Part shown: piece by piece, positions 35,399 through 47,881 of the stretch | Position numbering within the stretch: position 1 is the stretch's first letter | How the letters are laid out: every line of letters begins with the position of its first letter | Source: Polynucleobacter ibericus | Lineage (GTDB): Bacteria > Pseudomonadota > Gammaproteobacteria > Burkholderiales > Burkholderiaceae | Direction of reading: 5' to 3' | Assembly: GCF_018687955.1 (NCBI RefSeq) | Contig: NZ_CP061309.1 | Location: 186,001-250,000, forward strand | Length of the DNA stretch: 64,000 nt | Translations under genes and position numbers: made by a program | Notes under the pieces: generated by a model | Database searches by the model: none | What the model saw: the letters and a program-made list of their open reading frames with translations, nothing else | Told to the model about the DNA's origin: nothing

Positions 35399-37720
35399 AT
35401 GAGCAAAGAAAATAATAAAGAACAACAAATCGCAGCCTTAAGAGAGGCAGCCCTTCAGTACCATGAATTTCCAACGCCGGGCAAAATCGAGATTGCCCCT
35501 ACAAAGCAACTGACGAATCAACGAGACTTAGCGCTGGCTTATACGCCAGGCGTTGCTGCTCCCTGCGAAGAAATTGTTAAAGATCCAGCGAATGCTTTTA
35601 AGTACACGGCGCGTGGAAATTTGGTTGGTGTGATTACAAACGGCACTGCGGTTTTAGGTTTGGGCAATATCGGACCTTTAGCAAGTAAGCCGGTAATGGA
35701 GGGTAAAGCAGTTCTTTTTAAGAAGTTTGCTGGCATTGACGTTTTCGATATCGAAGTGAATGAAAACGATCCCGATAAGTTAGTAGAAATTATTGCGGCA
35801 TTAGAGCCAACATTTGGCGGTATTAATTTAGAAGACATTAAAGCACCTGACTGTTTCGTAGTTGAGCGTAAGTTGCAAGCACGCATGAAGATTCCGGTCT
35901 TTCATGATGACCAACACGGTACGGCGATTGTGGTGGCAGCCGCTATTCTCAACGGCTTGAAGGTAGTTGGCAAAAAAGTGGACGAAGTAAAGCTCGTTAC
36001 TTCGGGGGCTGGAGCCGCAGCCTTAGCCTGTTTAGATTTATTGGTTGACCTAGGTATTCAGCGTAAAAATATTTGGGTTACCGACTTGGCTGGAGTTGCC
36101 TACAAAGGTCGCAAAGAATTAATGGACCCTGAGAAGGAACCATTCTGCCAAGATACTGATCTACGCACGCTTGATCAAGCGATTGAAGGAGCAGATATTT
36201 TCTTGGGCCTTTCAGCTGGTGGTGTACTCAAGCAGGATATGGTTAAGAAGATGGCACCAAAGCCATTGGTATATGCCTTGGCAAACCCAACCCCAGAAAT
36301 TCTGCCAGAAGAAGTGAAGGCTGTTCGTCCAGATGCTGTGATGGCAACAGGGCGTACTGATTATCCAAACCAAGTAAACAATGTATTGTGTTTTCCATTC
36401 ATTTTCCGCGGCGCTTTGGATGTGGGTGCAACGACCATTACTCGTGGCATGGAGGTCGCTGCAGTAAAGGCTGTAGCCGAGTTGGCTCAAGCTGAGCAGA
36501 GCGAAGTGGTTGCTTCTGTTTACGGCATTGAGAACCTCTCCTTTGGTCCTGAGTATTTAATTCCTAAGCCATTCGATCCACGTTTAATTACTGTGATCGC
36601 CCCAGCTGTTGCTAAAGCAGCAATGGATGATGGCGTAGCCTCGCGTCCGATTAAAGATTTCGATGCCTATCGCAATCAGCTTCAACAATTTGTGTACCAC
36701 TCTGGTACTTTGATGAAGCCGCTCTTTAGTATTGCTAAGCGTGTGCCGGCAAATCAAAAACGGATTGTGTTTGCCGAAGGTGAAGACGAGCGTGTATTGC
36801 GTGCGGTGCAGATCATCATCGATGAGCATCTCGCAACCCCAATTCTGATTGGCCGCCCAGCTGTGATCGAGCATCGTCTCGAGAAATTTGGTCTCCGTAT
36901 GAAGGCTGGTGATGACTTTGAAATCGTCAATCCAGAGAACGATCCACGCTTCCGCGATTTCTGGCAAACCTACCTTGGTTTAACCGAGCGTAAAGGTGTC
37001 ACCGAGTCCTTTGCTAAGCTGGAGATGCGTCGCCGCAATAGCTTGATCGGCTCAATCATGATCATTAAGGGTCAAGCAGATGGCATGATTTGCGGTACGG
37101 TTGGTAATTCAGCGACTCATCTCAAATATGTTGATGAGGTAGTAGGTCATGAAGCTGGTGCTAATGTATATGGTGCAATGTCTGGTCTGATCTTGCCAGG
37201 TCGCCAAGTATTCTTAGTAGATACCCATATCAATATCGATCCAACTGCTTGTGAATTAGCTGAACTCACTTTGATGGCCGCTAGTGAAATGCGTAAGTTA
37301 GGACTCGTACCTAAGGTAGCACTTCTTTCGCACTCTAATTTTGGTTCCAGTAATGCGCCTTCCGCAGTCAAAATGCGTGAAGTATTGGCTTTAATTCAAA
37401 AAGCGGACCCAACCCTCGAGGTTGATGGTGAGATGCACGGTGATAGCGCTTTGGATGAAACCATTCGCGCAGGAGCAGTGACTTCATCACCATTAAAGGG
37501 CGATGCTAATTTATTAGTTTTGCCAAATATCGATGCTGCGAATATTTCCTACAACTTGCTAAAAACAGCGGCAGGTAATGGCATCGCAATCGGACCATTG
37601 TTGTTGGGTGTTGCTAAGCCAATTCATATTCTGACTCCGGCTGCAACCGTGCGTCGTATTGTGAATGTGACAACTTTGGCGGTTGTTGAGGCAGCTAGCA
37701 ATGCAAGAGGCATTAACTAA
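35399..37720 (+). CDS. maeB: NADP-dependent malic enzyme with phosphotransacetylase-like domain
   Basis: A 773-residue two-domain protein. The N-terminal part (about 1-430) is a malic enzyme that decarboxylates malate to pyruvate and gives [14 protein letters not shown] near residue 48, the DDQHGTAIV stretch with the metal ligands, and the cofactor loop [16 protein letters not shown]. The C-terminal part (about 440-773) resembles phosphate acetyltransferase, likely regulatory as in E. coli MaeB. Start context is poor in Shine-Dalgarno character. An unusual perfect hairpin follows the stop. Confidence 0.95.
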   Translation: MSKENNKEQQIAALREAALQYHEFPTPGKIEIAPTKQLTNQRDLALAYTPGVAAPCEEIVKDPANAFKYTARGNLVGVITNGTAVLGLGNIGPLASKPVMEGKAVLFKKFAGIDVFDIEVNENDPDKLVEIIAALEPTFGGINLEDIKAPDCFVVERKLQARMKIPVFHDDQHGTAIVVAAAILNGLKVVGKKVDEVKLVTSGAGAAALACLDLLVDLGIQRKNIWVTDLAGVAYKGRKELMDPEKEPFCQDTDLRTLDQAIEGADIFLGLSAGGVLKQDMVKKMAPKPLVYALANPTPEILPEEVKAVRPDAVMATGRTDYPNQVNNVLCFPFIFRGALDVGATTITRGMEVAAVKAVAELAQAEQSEVVASVYGIENLSFGPEYLIPKPFDPRLITVIAPAVAKAAMDDGVASRPIKDFDAYRNQLQQFVYHSGTLMKPLFSIAKRVPANQKRIVFAEGEDERVLRAVQIIIDEHLATPILIGRPAVIEHRLEKFGLRMKAGDDFEIVNPENDPRFRDFWQTYLGLTERKGVTESFAKLEMRRRNSLIGSIMIIKGQADGMICGTVGNSATHLKYVDEVVGHEAGANVYGAMSGLILPGRQVFLVDTHINIDPTACELAELTLMAASEMRKLGLVPKVALLSHSNFGSSNAPSAVKMREVLALIQKADPTLEVDGEMHGDSALDETIRAGAVTSSPLKGDANLLVLPNIDAANISYNLLKTAAGNGIAIGPLLLGVAKPIHILTPAATVRRIVNVTTLAVVEAASNARGIN

Positions 37721-37728
37721 GTAATTAT

Positions 37729-37762
37729 AAATTATGTAAGTTAGCAATAACTTACATAATTT
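37729..37762 (+). terminator. Perfect 15-bp inverted repeat after maeB
   Basis: AAATTATGTAAGTTA (37729-37743) and its exact complement (37748-37762) flank a GCAA tetraloop, then ATTTCT. It is AT-rich and followed by a poor T-run, so it may act as a weak terminator or an mRNA end-stabiliser. It starts 8 bp after the maeB stop. Confidence 0.55.
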
Positions 37763-37776
37763 ATTTCTATATAAAT

Positions 37777-37800
37777 CAGTGCTTTACATAAAATGCACTG
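37777..37800 (+). promoter_or_regulatory. Inverted repeat before the barstar-like gene
   Basis: CAGTGC (37777-37782) and GCACTG (37795-37800) with a 12-bp AT-rich spacer form a second dyad about 48 bp before the barstar-like ATG. It could be an operator or part of a leader hairpin. No regulator consensus is recognised. Confidence 0.3.
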
Positions 37801-37848
37801 TATTTGGGCTTGATTTGATAGCGTGTTAAGGGTAACCTAGCACCCATC

Positions 37849-38469
37849 ATGAATAATCGCTCTGAAAACAGCAATACAGTCAGTTTCGATGAACACAGCC
37901 GGGCTGAAAGTTGGGATAGTAATGATCGACTAGAAACCGAGTCATCCGCTGCCAACATTTATGCTGAAGGTGGTTTATCTCGTTTACAAACCTATGCAGC
38001 AAATCAAGTTTCGGGGAAAAAAGTGACAGCTTCTTGGCGTGCCGCTTTGGCCGTTCGCGATGCCGGACCGCCGGCAATGTTGCGCAGTGTGCGCCCTAAT
38101 ATCGTGCAATCCATTCGTGCTTTCCGTACTCCTGACTTACAGGAAGCGGCTACAGAGTTGGGTCAACACTTCATTTATGCCAATTGCGCTAACGCAATGA
38201 CAAAGGGTGAGGTTTTGGAGTCCATTGCGATTGCATACTCATTTACTAAGCAGCAGGCTAAAAATTACGATCCTTTGTTGGATGCTTTGACTACGACAGT
38301 TGATAAGTCTGGCCCACAACCAGGGTTTGTTGTTGTGCTTGAGGGCTTGCCTTGCACTCAGAAATTTGACAAAGAAGCTCGTGAAACACTTTTAGACGTG
38401 TTCCGTGATGCCGTTGATTTCTGGGCTGAGCGCCGCACTCCTTATCGAGTTTTCTATTCTTTCGCTTAA
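37849..38469 (+). CDS. Barstar family protein
   Basis: A 206-residue protein. The C-terminal part (about residues 85-206) resembles the barstar fold, which inhibits barnase-type RNases, with the LDALTTTVDKSG and GFVVVLEGLP stretches. The first 80 residues are Ser/Glu/Asn-rich and then basic, probably flexible, and longer than in classical barstar (about 90 residues). No barnase-like gene is adjacent, so a simple toxin-antitoxin pair is not indicated. Such orphan barstar-like genes occur in many Burkholderiales and their role is unknown. Between maeB and rsmE with its own upstream dyad. Confidence 0.72.
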   Translation: MNNRSENSNTVSFDEHSRAESWDSNDRLETESSAANIYAEGGLSRLQTYAANQVSGKKVTASWRAALAVRDAGPPAMLRSVRPNIVQSIRAFRTPDLQEAATELGQHFIYANCANAMTKGEVLESIAIAYSFTKQQAKNYDPLLDALTTTVDKSGPQPGFVVVLEGLPCTQKFDKEARETLLDVFRDAVDFWAERRTPYRVFYSFA

Positions 38470-38493
38470 TCGCTAAAGTCTTCGGAGCTCTAC

Positions 38494-38518
38494 AAATCGC
38501 CTCTACTTGAGGCGATTT
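38494..38518. terminator. Bidirectional hairpin terminator between barstar and rsmE genes
   Basis: AAATCGCCTC (38494-38503) and GAGGCGATTT (38509-38518) with a TACTT loop form a perfect 10-bp stem flanked by A and T runs. It overlaps the end of the convergent rsmE gene by one or two bases. Confidence 0.8.
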
Positions 38519-39264
38519 TGCATTTCAGGGTTCCACACGCTATGAACGGCTGTAATAGCCACTACACCAGCGGTTTCAGTTCTCAGCACCCGTTCACCTA
38601 AAGAAACCAATTGATAGCCAGCAGCCTCGGCCTGAGCCTCTTCCTCAGGGGAGTGACCTCCTTCAGGTCCGATCATTAAGACGATATCTTGAGGATTATT
38701 TTCAAGTAGCACTGAATACATGCTTTTGGTTGCTTCGGGACTCAGCAATAGTTTTAGAGCGGGTTTTGGGCTAGCCTTTAAATAGGCCTCAAAGGTTTGA
38801 ATTGGTTCTAGGCTTGCAAAAACAGTTCGGTCGCATTGTTCACAGGCCGCTTGAATGATGCCTGCCCAGTGAGCGAGACGTTTTTGGGCGCGCTCTAGGT
38901 CGCTTGAGCGAGTGAGCTTCAGGATAGAGCGCTCACATTGCATGGAGGCGATATTCTGCGCACCAGTCTCAACGGCTTTTTCAACAATCCAGTCCATTTT
39001 GTCCCCACCAGCAAGCCCTTGGGCCAAAGTGATGGCATAAGGGGTTTCGCGATGGGTGTCTGTGCGGATTTCGCTTAGCTGAACTTGGCCTGTTTTTCCG
39101 CTCAAAGAGAGGAGCTCACCCTTGGCTATTTGACCTTTTCCATCAAATACCGCGAAGAATTCTCCGGCTTGGACGCGCCTTACGCGCAAATGGTGGGCAA
39201 CCTCAGGGGTGAGGGTAGTTGGCTTTTGGGACTCCCATGGTCCGGGAAGATAAAATTGAGGCAT
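38503..39264 (-). CDS. rsmE: 16S rRNA (uracil-1498-N3)-methyltransferase
   Basis: A 253-residue SPOUT-class methyltransferase for m3U1498 in the small subunit. The C-terminal knot motifs are clear: MIGPEGGHSPEEEAQ and SLGERVLRTETAGV; EKAVETGAQ is in the middle. An in-frame start would add 12 residues; MPQFYLPGPW at 39264 matches family starts. It is divergent from tkt with 43 bp between starts, so the promoters of both overlap the coding ends. Confidence 0.95.
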   Translation of the reverse strand: MPQFYLPGPWESQKPTTLTPEVAHHLRVRRVQAGEFFAVFDGKGQIAKGELLSLSGKTGQVQLSEIRTDTHRETPYAITLAQGLAGGDKMDWIVEKAVETGAQNIASMQCERSILKLTRSSDLERAQKRLAHWAGIIQAACEQCDRTVFASLEPIQTFEAYLKASPKPALKLLLSPEATKSMYSVLLENNPQDIVLMIGPEGGHSPEEEAQAEAAGYQLVSLGERVLRTETAGVVAITAVHSVWNPEMQNRLK

Positions 39265-39307
39265 TACTGAAATATAGCCAATTAATTTTCCAGAGACCAC
39301 TTTTACG

Positions 39308-41299
39308 ATGTCAAACCTTCAAATCCGTATGGCCAATGCCATTCGCGCTTTATCCATGGATGCAGTACAGCAAGCAAATTCAGGGCACCCTGGGATGCCG
39401 ATGGGTATGGCAGATATTGCTGTTGGTCTTTGGAATGAACATTTAAAGCACAACCCAACAGACCCACATTGGATTGACCGTGATCGTTTTGTTTTATCCA
39501 ATGGTCATGGTTCGATGTTGTTGTATTCCTTGTTGCATCTTTCAGGTTACGACTTGCCAATCGATGAGTTAAAAAATTTCCGCCAATTGCATAGCAAAAC
39601 TCCAGGACATCCAGAGTACGGAATTACTCCGGGAGTGGAAACAACCACTGGTCCATTGGGCCAGGGAATTTCTAATGCAGTGGGAATGGCTCTCGCAGAA
39701 AAATTATTAGCAGAAGAATTTAATCGTCCTGGTTACAACATCGTTGATCACTACACGTATGTGTTTTTAGGTGACGGTTGCCTGATGGAAGGCATCAGTC
39801 ATGAGGTTTGCTCTTTAGCAGGCACACTCAAGCTTAATAAGTTAATTGCCTTATGGGATGACAACGGTATATCGATCGATGGCAAAGTGGTTTCTTGGTT
39901 TAATGAAGATACCCCTAAGCGCTTTGAAGCTTATGGTTGGAATGTCATTCGTGATGTGGATGGTCACGATGCCGAAGCGGTATCTGCTGCAATTACCAAA
40001 GCCAAAAAGAGTGACAAACCTACCCTGATCTGCTGCAAGACGGCGATTGGTCAAGGCTCGCCGAATATGGCGGGTAGCGACAAGGTCCACGGTTCACCAT
40101 TGGGCGCTACTGAAATTGCAGCTACGCGTGTTGCACTCAATTGGCCATATGCCCCATTTGAAATTCCGAAAGATATTTATGCGGCATGGGATTTTAAAAA
40201 GCGCGGTCAAGCTGCTGAGCATGAATGGAATAAAGAGTTTCAAAAATATAAAAACAAATTCCCAGAACTTGCTTCTGAATTGCAACGTCGTATGGCAGGT
40301 GAATTGTCAAAAGATTTCTCATCCACATTAAATGCCTATTTAAAAACTTGCCAAACTAAAGCCGAGACTATTGCTACGCGCAAAGCCAGCCAAAATGCGA
40401 TTGAAGCTTTGGCTCCTGCTTTGCCTGAATTTATGGGCGGCTCTGCTGACTTAACTGGATCTAACCTTACCAATTGGTCTACATGCAAACCGGTACGTGG
40501 TGATCAATGGGGTAATCACATTAATTATGGTGTGCGTGAATTTGGCATGAGCGCCATCATGAACGGTATCGCTCTGCATGGTGGCTATATTCCATTTGGC
40601 GGTACGTTCTTAACCTTCTCTGATTACAGCCGCAATGCCTTGCGTATGGCGGCGTTGATGAAGTTACGTAGTATTTTTGTATTTACTCACGACTCGATTG
40701 GTTTAGGCGAGGATGGTCCAACTCACCAGTCTGTGGAGCACGTAGCAAGTTTGCGCTTGATCCCAAATTTAATGGTTTGGCGCCCTTGCGACACCACTGA
40801 GAGCGCCGTGGCTTGGGGTTCAGCGATTGAACGTAAAAACGGTCCTAGCGCCTTAATCTTTAGTCGTCAGAACTGCCCGTTTGTCCCTCGTAGTGCTGCG
40901 CAAATTAAAGATATTGCACGCGGTGGATACGTATTGCGTGACCCCACCGGCAAGATTGATGCGGTCATTATTGCTACTGGTTCTGAAATTGCACTCGCAT
41001 TACAAACTGCAGAACGCTTAGGTGAAGAAGGTTTAGGAATTCGTGTTGTTTCAATTCCGTCAACTACTGTCTTTGACCAACAAGATGCCGCCTACAAAGC
41101 GAAAGTATTGCCTGCCAATATTCCACGCATTGCGGTTGAAGCAGGGGTTAGTGATTTCTGGTGGAAGTATGGATGCGCAGCTGTGCATGGCGTAGATACT
41201 TTTGGAGAGTCAGCACCAGCACCAGTGTTGTATGAATATTTTGGCTTAACAGTTGATCAAATTGCAAAAACTGTTAAGCAATGCATCGTCAATAGATAA
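39308..41299 (+). CDS. tkt: Transketolase
   Basis: A 663-residue thiamine-diphosphate enzyme of the pentose phosphate pathway. It starts in the family style with [22 protein letters not shown] and shows the TPP-binding motif GDGCLMEG and [12 protein letters not shown] in the N-terminal domain, then [15 protein letters not shown] in the pyrimidine domain. Length is standard. It is followed 41 bp later by gap on the same strand, an order also known in Burkholderia. No strong Shine-Dalgarno sequence is visible before the ATG. Confidence 0.98.
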   Translation: MSNLQIRMANAIRALSMDAVQQANSGHPGMPMGMADIAVGLWNEHLKHNPTDPHWIDRDRFVLSNGHGSMLLYSLLHLSGYDLPIDELKNFRQLHSKTPGHPEYGITPGVETTTGPLGQGISNAVGMALAEKLLAEEFNRPGYNIVDHYTYVFLGDGCLMEGISHEVCSLAGTLKLNKLIALWDDNGISIDGKVVSWFNEDTPKRFEAYGWNVIRDVDGHDAEAVSAAITKAKKSDKPTLICCKTAIGQGSPNMAGSDKVHGSPLGATEIAATRVALNWPYAPFEIPKDIYAAWDFKKRGQAAEHEWNKEFQKYKNKFPELASELQRRMAGELSKDFSSTLNAYLKTCQTKAETIATRKASQNAIEALAPALPEFMGGSADLTGSNLTNWSTCKPVRGDQWGNHINYGVREFGMSAIMNGIALHGGYIPFGGTFLTFSDYSRNALRMAALMKLRSIFVFTHDSIGLGEDGPTHQSVEHVASLRLIPNLMVWRPCDTTESAVAWGSAIERKNGPSALIFSRQNCPFVPRSAAQIKDIARGGYVLRDPTGKIDAVIIATGSEIALALQTAERLGEEGLGIRVVSIPSTTVFDQQDAAYKAKVLPANIPRIAVEAGVSDFWWKYGCAAVHGVDTFGESAPAPVLYEYFGLTVDQIAKTVKQCIVNR

Positions 41300-41340
41300 G
41301 CAAAGTACGTAATAAATTCAATATTAGCAAGGGGAAATAA

Positions 41341-42369
41341 ATGACAATTCGCGTCGCAATTAATGGTTACGGACGTATTGGCCGCATGGTCTTGCGTGCT
41401 TTGTACGAAGATCAGGCAAATGGTAAACCACGTCGTGATATCAAGATCGTCGCAATTAATGCGATGGGTGATATTGCTATCAATGCGCACCTGACCCAAT
41501 ATGATTCAGCCCACGGCCGCTTTCCAGCTGAGGTTTCAGTCGATGGCGATTGCATGGTGGTAAATGGCGATCGCATCAAAATGTTCTGTACACGTAACCC
41601 TGCGGAAACTCCATGGGGTGAGCTAGGTGTCGATTTAGTGTTGGAATGCACGGGTAAGTTCACTTCCAAAGAAAAAGCCATGATTCATATCCAGCAGGGC
41701 GCTAAGAAAGTATTGATTTCAGCTCCCGGCGAAAAAGATGTGGACGCAACGATTGTGTATGGCGTAAATCAAAACGTATTGAAGCCAAGTGATGTAGTCG
41801 TTTCCAACGCAAGCTGCACAACAAACTGTTTGGCTCCGTTGGTTAAACCGCTTCTAGAAAAGATTGGTATTGAATCTGGTTTGATGACAACGATTCATGC
41901 ATTTACAAACGATCAGGTATTGACTGATGTGTATCACAAGGATATGCGTCGTGCGCGTTCTGCTGTTTCAAGCATGATCCCCACGAAGACTGGCGCTGCT
42001 AAAGCGGTTGGTTTAGTGCTCCCGGCATTAGCCGGTCGCTTTGATGGTTTCGCAATGCGTGTACCAGTAATTAATGTTTCTGTTGTTGATTTAACTTTTG
42101 CAGCCAGCCGAGCTACCAGCGTTGACGAAGTGAACTCAATCCTGAAGGATGCTAGCGAAGGCGAACTCAAAGGCATTTTGGGCTTTAATACTTTGCCTTT
42201 AGTGTCTATCGACTTTAATCATGACCCACGTCCTAGTATTTACGATGCCTCTCAAACTCGCGTTTCAGCAGATGGCAAGTTGGTGAAGGTATTGGCTTGG
42301 TATGACAACGAGTGGGGTTATTCAGTGCAGATGTTGAATGCTGCTGAAGCTCTGATGGCGGTAAAGTAA
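41341..42369 (+). CDS. gap: Glyceraldehyde-3-phosphate dehydrogenase, type I
   Basis: A 342-residue GAPDH of glycolysis and gluconeogenesis. The NAD-binding start is [14 protein letters not shown]; the catalytic Cys lies in [12 protein letters not shown] (about 160) and the His in the [13 protein letters not shown] stretch. The C-terminus WYDNEWGYS is typical. AAGGGGAAATA provides a ribosome site. It shares a transcript with tkt and ends before a strong bidirectional terminator. pgk does not follow here. Confidence 0.98.
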   Translation: MTIRVAINGYGRIGRMVLRALYEDQANGKPRRDIKIVAINAMGDIAINAHLTQYDSAHGRFPAEVSVDGDCMVVNGDRIKMFCTRNPAETPWGELGVDLVLECTGKFTSKEKAMIHIQQGAKKVLISAPGEKDVDATIVYGVNQNVLKPSDVVVSNASCTTNCLAPLVKPLLEKIGIESGLMTTIHAFTNDQVLTDVYHKDMRRARSAVSSMIPTKTGAAKAVGLVLPALAGRFDGFAMRVPVINVSVVDLTFAASRATSVDEVNSILKDASEGELKGILGFNTLPLVSIDFNHDPRPSIYDASQTRVSADGKLVKVLAWYDNEWGYSVQMLNAAEALMAVK

Positions 42370-42441
42370 TTAAATGCTTTTAAAATAAGCTAAAAGTTGC
42401 TAAAAAACGCTTAAATCTACTTTTTAAGCTTAATTTTGTAA

Positions 42442-42468
42442 AAAAGACCTCAAATTGAGGTCTTTTTT
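42442..42468. terminator. Bidirectional terminator between gap and fur
   Basis: GACCTCA (42446-42452) and TGAGGTC (42456-42462) with an AAT loop, flanked by A5 upstream and T6 downstream. Suited to stop both the tkt-gap transcript and the convergent fur transcript. Confidence 0.92.
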
Positions 42469-42505
42469 GCTTCGAGAGAGCTAAAAACTGCTTATTTGCT
42501 CTGTT

Positions 42506-42958
42506 TTATTTGGGCTGTTTGTTGCGGCAATTCTTCTTCTGGCATTGGCCATACATTGCCAAAGAATGCTCTTGAAGCTTAAAACCGAGGTTTTTAGCGA
42601 TATCTCGCTGCCTTTTCTCAATAGCTTCATCTACAAACTCTTCAACATGACCACAATCAATACAAACTAAATGATCGTGGTGTTGGCCCTCATTGAGCTC
42701 ATAAATCGCCCTGCTATCACCCTTGCTGGATTCAAAGTGACTCCGAAGGAGAAGGCCTGCCTGCTCAAACTGGGTAAGAACTCGATAAACCGTTGCTAAG
42801 CCTATCTCTTTGTCGTCCTTGGCTAGGGCCATAAAGACGTCTTCGGCGCTAAAGTGAGTGCCACCGTTTTGATGAAAAAAATCGAGGATTTTCATCCGTG
42901 GCCCGGTTGCTTTTAGGCCGATACCGCGTAAATCTTCAGGGGTAGGGATTTGGGTCAT
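42506..42958 (-). CDS. fur: Ferric uptake regulator Fur
   Basis: A 150-residue Fur-type repressor, iron-responsive in most proteobacteria. The winged-helix part has GLKATGPRMKIL and the recognition region IGLATVYRVLTQF; the metal site HHDHLVCIDCGHVEEF (about 93-108) and a second Cys pair near the end (CQKKNC) follow. An upstream open frame of 58 codons is ignored because MTQIPTPEDLRGIGLKATG is the family start. It is divergent from bamE with 49 bp between starts, an order widespread in beta- and gammaproteobacteria. Confidence 0.95.
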   Translation of the reverse strand: MTQIPTPEDLRGIGLKATGPRMKILDFFHQNGGTHFSAEDVFMALAKDDKEIGLATVYRVLTQFEQAGLLLRSHFESSKGDSRAIYELNEGQHHDHLVCIDCGHVEEFVDEAIEKRQRDIAKNLGFKLQEHSLAMYGQCQKKNCRNKQPK

Positions 42959-43007
42959 ATTTATGGCATTGGGAGCTAAAATCAATGTCTTAATGATACG
43001 GCCAGCC

Positions 43008-43727
43008 ATGCAAAATTGCCTTGAACTTTTTTCCCGCTTTTTAAACCCTGTTTTAAGGGGGACGTTCTCACCTATTCGATTGGGAATTGTGGCTCTCGCC
43101 CTGTTTGGATTGTTGGGTGCTGTGGGGTGCACCTCTGCAGTTGATGAAACCCAACGCGCTTGGATGAATAAGATTTTTAGGCCATATGTTCCTGACGTTG
43201 TTCAGGGTAATTTTATTTCAAGCGAGCAATACGCCAAGTTGCAATTAGGGATGAGTCGCGAACAGGTGCGTCAAATTTTAGGAACTCCTTTATTGGCAAG
43301 TTACTTCCATGCAAACCGTTGGGATTACATTTTTGAATTTAAGCGCTCTGGTCAACCGATTAGTAAAGAGCGTCGCGTCACAATCTTCTTTAATGGCGAT
43401 AAGGTGGTTAAGTTTGAAGGTGATGCACTCCCAACTGAAATTGAAATGGTTGCTGAGATTGATAACTACGCAAAAACAAAGCGCTCGTTTTGGGATGTCG
43501 TGACTGGGGCTAATAAGCCACCAGTTACTCCGCCATTGCAGCAACCAGAAGTGTTAGTACCAAGCAAGACGGATAATTTAGCAGCAGGTACACCCATACC
43601 GCCGGCCAATACCAGCAGTTCGTTCTGGGACTTTTTTGGTTCTTCAAAAAAGGGTGCAGATACACCATCTCCGCAGTTAGGGCCCGGCACATTAAATGAT
43701 GTGCCAAAGCCAGCGGATCCCAAATAA
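43008..43727 (+). CDS. bamE: Outer membrane protein assembly factor BamE
   Basis: A 239-residue lipoprotein of the BAM complex. A long signal region (about 1-40) ends in the lipobox GAVGC (Cys41). The BamE/SmpA domain covers about residues 50-145, with LGMSREQVRQILGTPL and the DYIFEF strand. The tail, about 85 residues beyond the usual domain, is Pro/Ser-rich and carries two FWD motifs, RSFWDVVTGANK and SSFWDFFGSSKK. The ATG at 43008 is chosen because earlier in-frame starts would put charged residues before the signal. Divergent from fur. Confidence 0.9.
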   Translation: MQNCLELFSRFLNPVLRGTFSPIRLGIVALALFGLLGAVGCTSAVDETQRAWMNKIFRPYVPDVVQGNFISSEQYAKLQLGMSREQVRQILGTPLLASYFHANRWDYIFEFKRSGQPISKERRVTIFFNGDKVVKFEGDALPTEIEMVAEIDNYAKTKRSFWDVVTGANKPPVTPPLQQPEVLVPSKTDNLAAGTPIPPANTSSSFWDFFGSSKKGADTPSPQLGPGTLNDVPKPADPK

Positions 43728-43795
43728 TAGAAATCATTTTTATATTGATGCCAAAAAATCGTTTTGGCTCACTTAATTAAGAAGCGAAGAAACAG

Positions 43796-44599
43796 ATGAT
43801 GAAAATTGCAATTGCAGGCGCAACAGGTCGTATGGGGAAGATGTTGATTGAGGCTGTTCTCAATACAGCGGATGCGCAATTGGTTGGAGCGTTAGAACAT
43901 ACTTCTTGTCCACAGTTGGGTGAAGACGCTGGTGCGTTCTTGGGTAAAAAGACAGGAGTATTGATTTCTTCTGATGTGATTCAAGTATTAACAAATGCAG
44001 AGTTCTTAATCGACTTCACTAGGCCTGAAGGCACAATGGCGCATTTGGCTGTTGCTGAAAAGACGGGTACCAAAATGATTATTGGTACTACCGGTCTGAC
44101 TACTGAGCAAATTGCCAGCCTGAAAAAAGCCTCTACTAAATTGGCAATTGTGTTTGCGCCAAATATGAGCGTGGGTGTCAATGCAACTTTTAAGCTCCTA
44201 GAGATCGCTGCCAAGATGCTCAATCAAGGCTATGACATTGAGATTATTGAAGCCCATCATAAGCATAAGGTAGATGCTCCTTCCGGTACTGCACTGAAGA
44301 TGGGTGAAGTCATTGCAGATGCTCTAGGTGAAAAGCTCGATGATGTTGCGGTGTATGCGCGCGAAGGTCATACCGGCGAACGTAAAGAGGGGTCGATTGG
44401 TTTTGCAACTATTCGTGGTGGCGATATTGTCGGAGATCACACTGTTTTATTTGCTGGCGATGGCGAGCGAATTGAAATCAGTCATAAATCTTCAAGCCGT
44501 CAGTCCTACGCACAGGGATCACTGCGTGCAGCACGTTTCTTACAAAATCAAAATGCTGGTTTATTCGACATGCAAGATGTGCTTGGTTTACGCAAGTAA
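43796..44599 (+). CDS. dapB: 4-hydroxy-tetrahydrodipicolinate reductase
   Basis: A 267-residue NAD(P)H-dependent enzyme of the diaminopimelate/lysine pathway. It begins [15 protein letters not shown] (nucleotide loop), then [15 protein letters not shown], and the catalytic [17 protein letters not shown]. Two consecutive ATGs at the start are both possible; the first is given. It lies 42 bp before leuS, with bamE upstream on the same strand. Confidence 0.97.
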   Translation: MMKIAIAGATGRMGKMLIEAVLNTADAQLVGALEHTSCPQLGEDAGAFLGKKTGVLISSDVIQVLTNAEFLIDFTRPEGTMAHLAVAEKTGTKMIIGTTGLTTEQIASLKKASTKLAIVFAPNMSVGVNATFKLLEIAAKMLNQGYDIEIIEAHHKHKVDAPSGTALKMGEVIADALGEKLDDVAVYAREGHTGERKEGSIGFATIRGGDIVGDHTVLFAGDGERIEISHKSSSRQSYAQGSLRAARFLQNQNAGLFDMQDVLGLRK

Positions 44600-47314
<2,715 letters not shown>

Positions 47315-47336
47315 CCTATTTATAGAAACTAAAGCG

Positions 47337-47864
47337 ATGAGCGTAAATCAACTTCGACGTGCAATGCTGGGTTTAATTGCCACTGCACCTCTTGGCGGTC
47401 TGATTGCTTGTGGTTTTCGTTTGCGGGGCATGGTCGATTTACCATTTAAGGTGATTGCAATCACCGGTAATCCTTCTCCTCCCCTGAGGGCTGATTTACA
47501 AACAGCAATTTTGACGGGTACTGACGCAAAGGTTGCTATTAATCCTAAGGATGCTGATCTCATCCTGGAGATCACGAATGACATTAATGGTCGTGAGATC
47601 CTAGCTTATAACTCTACTGGCCAGGTATCAGCCTATCGCTTAAACATTCGTGTTGGCTTTAGAGCTTTTGATTTGACTGGAGCTGAAGTGGTACCAGAAG
47701 CTGAGATTTACATGACTCGCGATATGGACTTTAGCGTTTCAACTGTATTGGCAACAGATGTGCAAATGCAGCAGTTCTTGGCGTTAATGCGACGTGACTT
47801 GGCAATTCAGATTTTGCGACGTGTTGCAGCTACTGCTAAATCACCACAATCTAGAGCGTTCTAA
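47337..47864 (+). CDS. lptE: LPS-assembly lipoprotein LptE
   Basis: A 175-residue lipoprotein that plugs the LptD pore for lipopolysaccharide export. The signal has the lipobox LIACGFRLRG with Cys25. The domain beyond matches LptE in length and position: it lies between leuS and holA. An in-frame start inside leuS at 47253 is rejected because MSVNQLRRAM gives a proper signal peptide. Conserved LptE-type GFRLRG start after the lipobox. Confidence 0.93.
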   Translation: MSVNQLRRAMLGLIATAPLGGLIACGFRLRGMVDLPFKVIAITGNPSPPLRADLQTAILTGTDAKVAINPKDADLILEITNDINGREILAYNSTGQVSAYRLNIRVGFRAFDLTGAEVVPEAEIYMTRDMDFSVSTVLATDVQMQQFLALMRRDLAIQILRRVAATAKSPQSRAF

Positions 47865-47881
47865 GGTATATCCAGATTCGC

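Noticed and set aside
42955..43010. Possible Fur box between fur and bamE
   Set aside because: Only a partial match (TAATGATA) to the 19-bp Fur consensus; not enough to call autoregulation.
42959..43132. 58-codon N-terminal extension of Fur
   Set aside because: It overlaps the bamE start on the other strand and looks like translated antisense; Fur proteins begin near MTQIPTPEDL.
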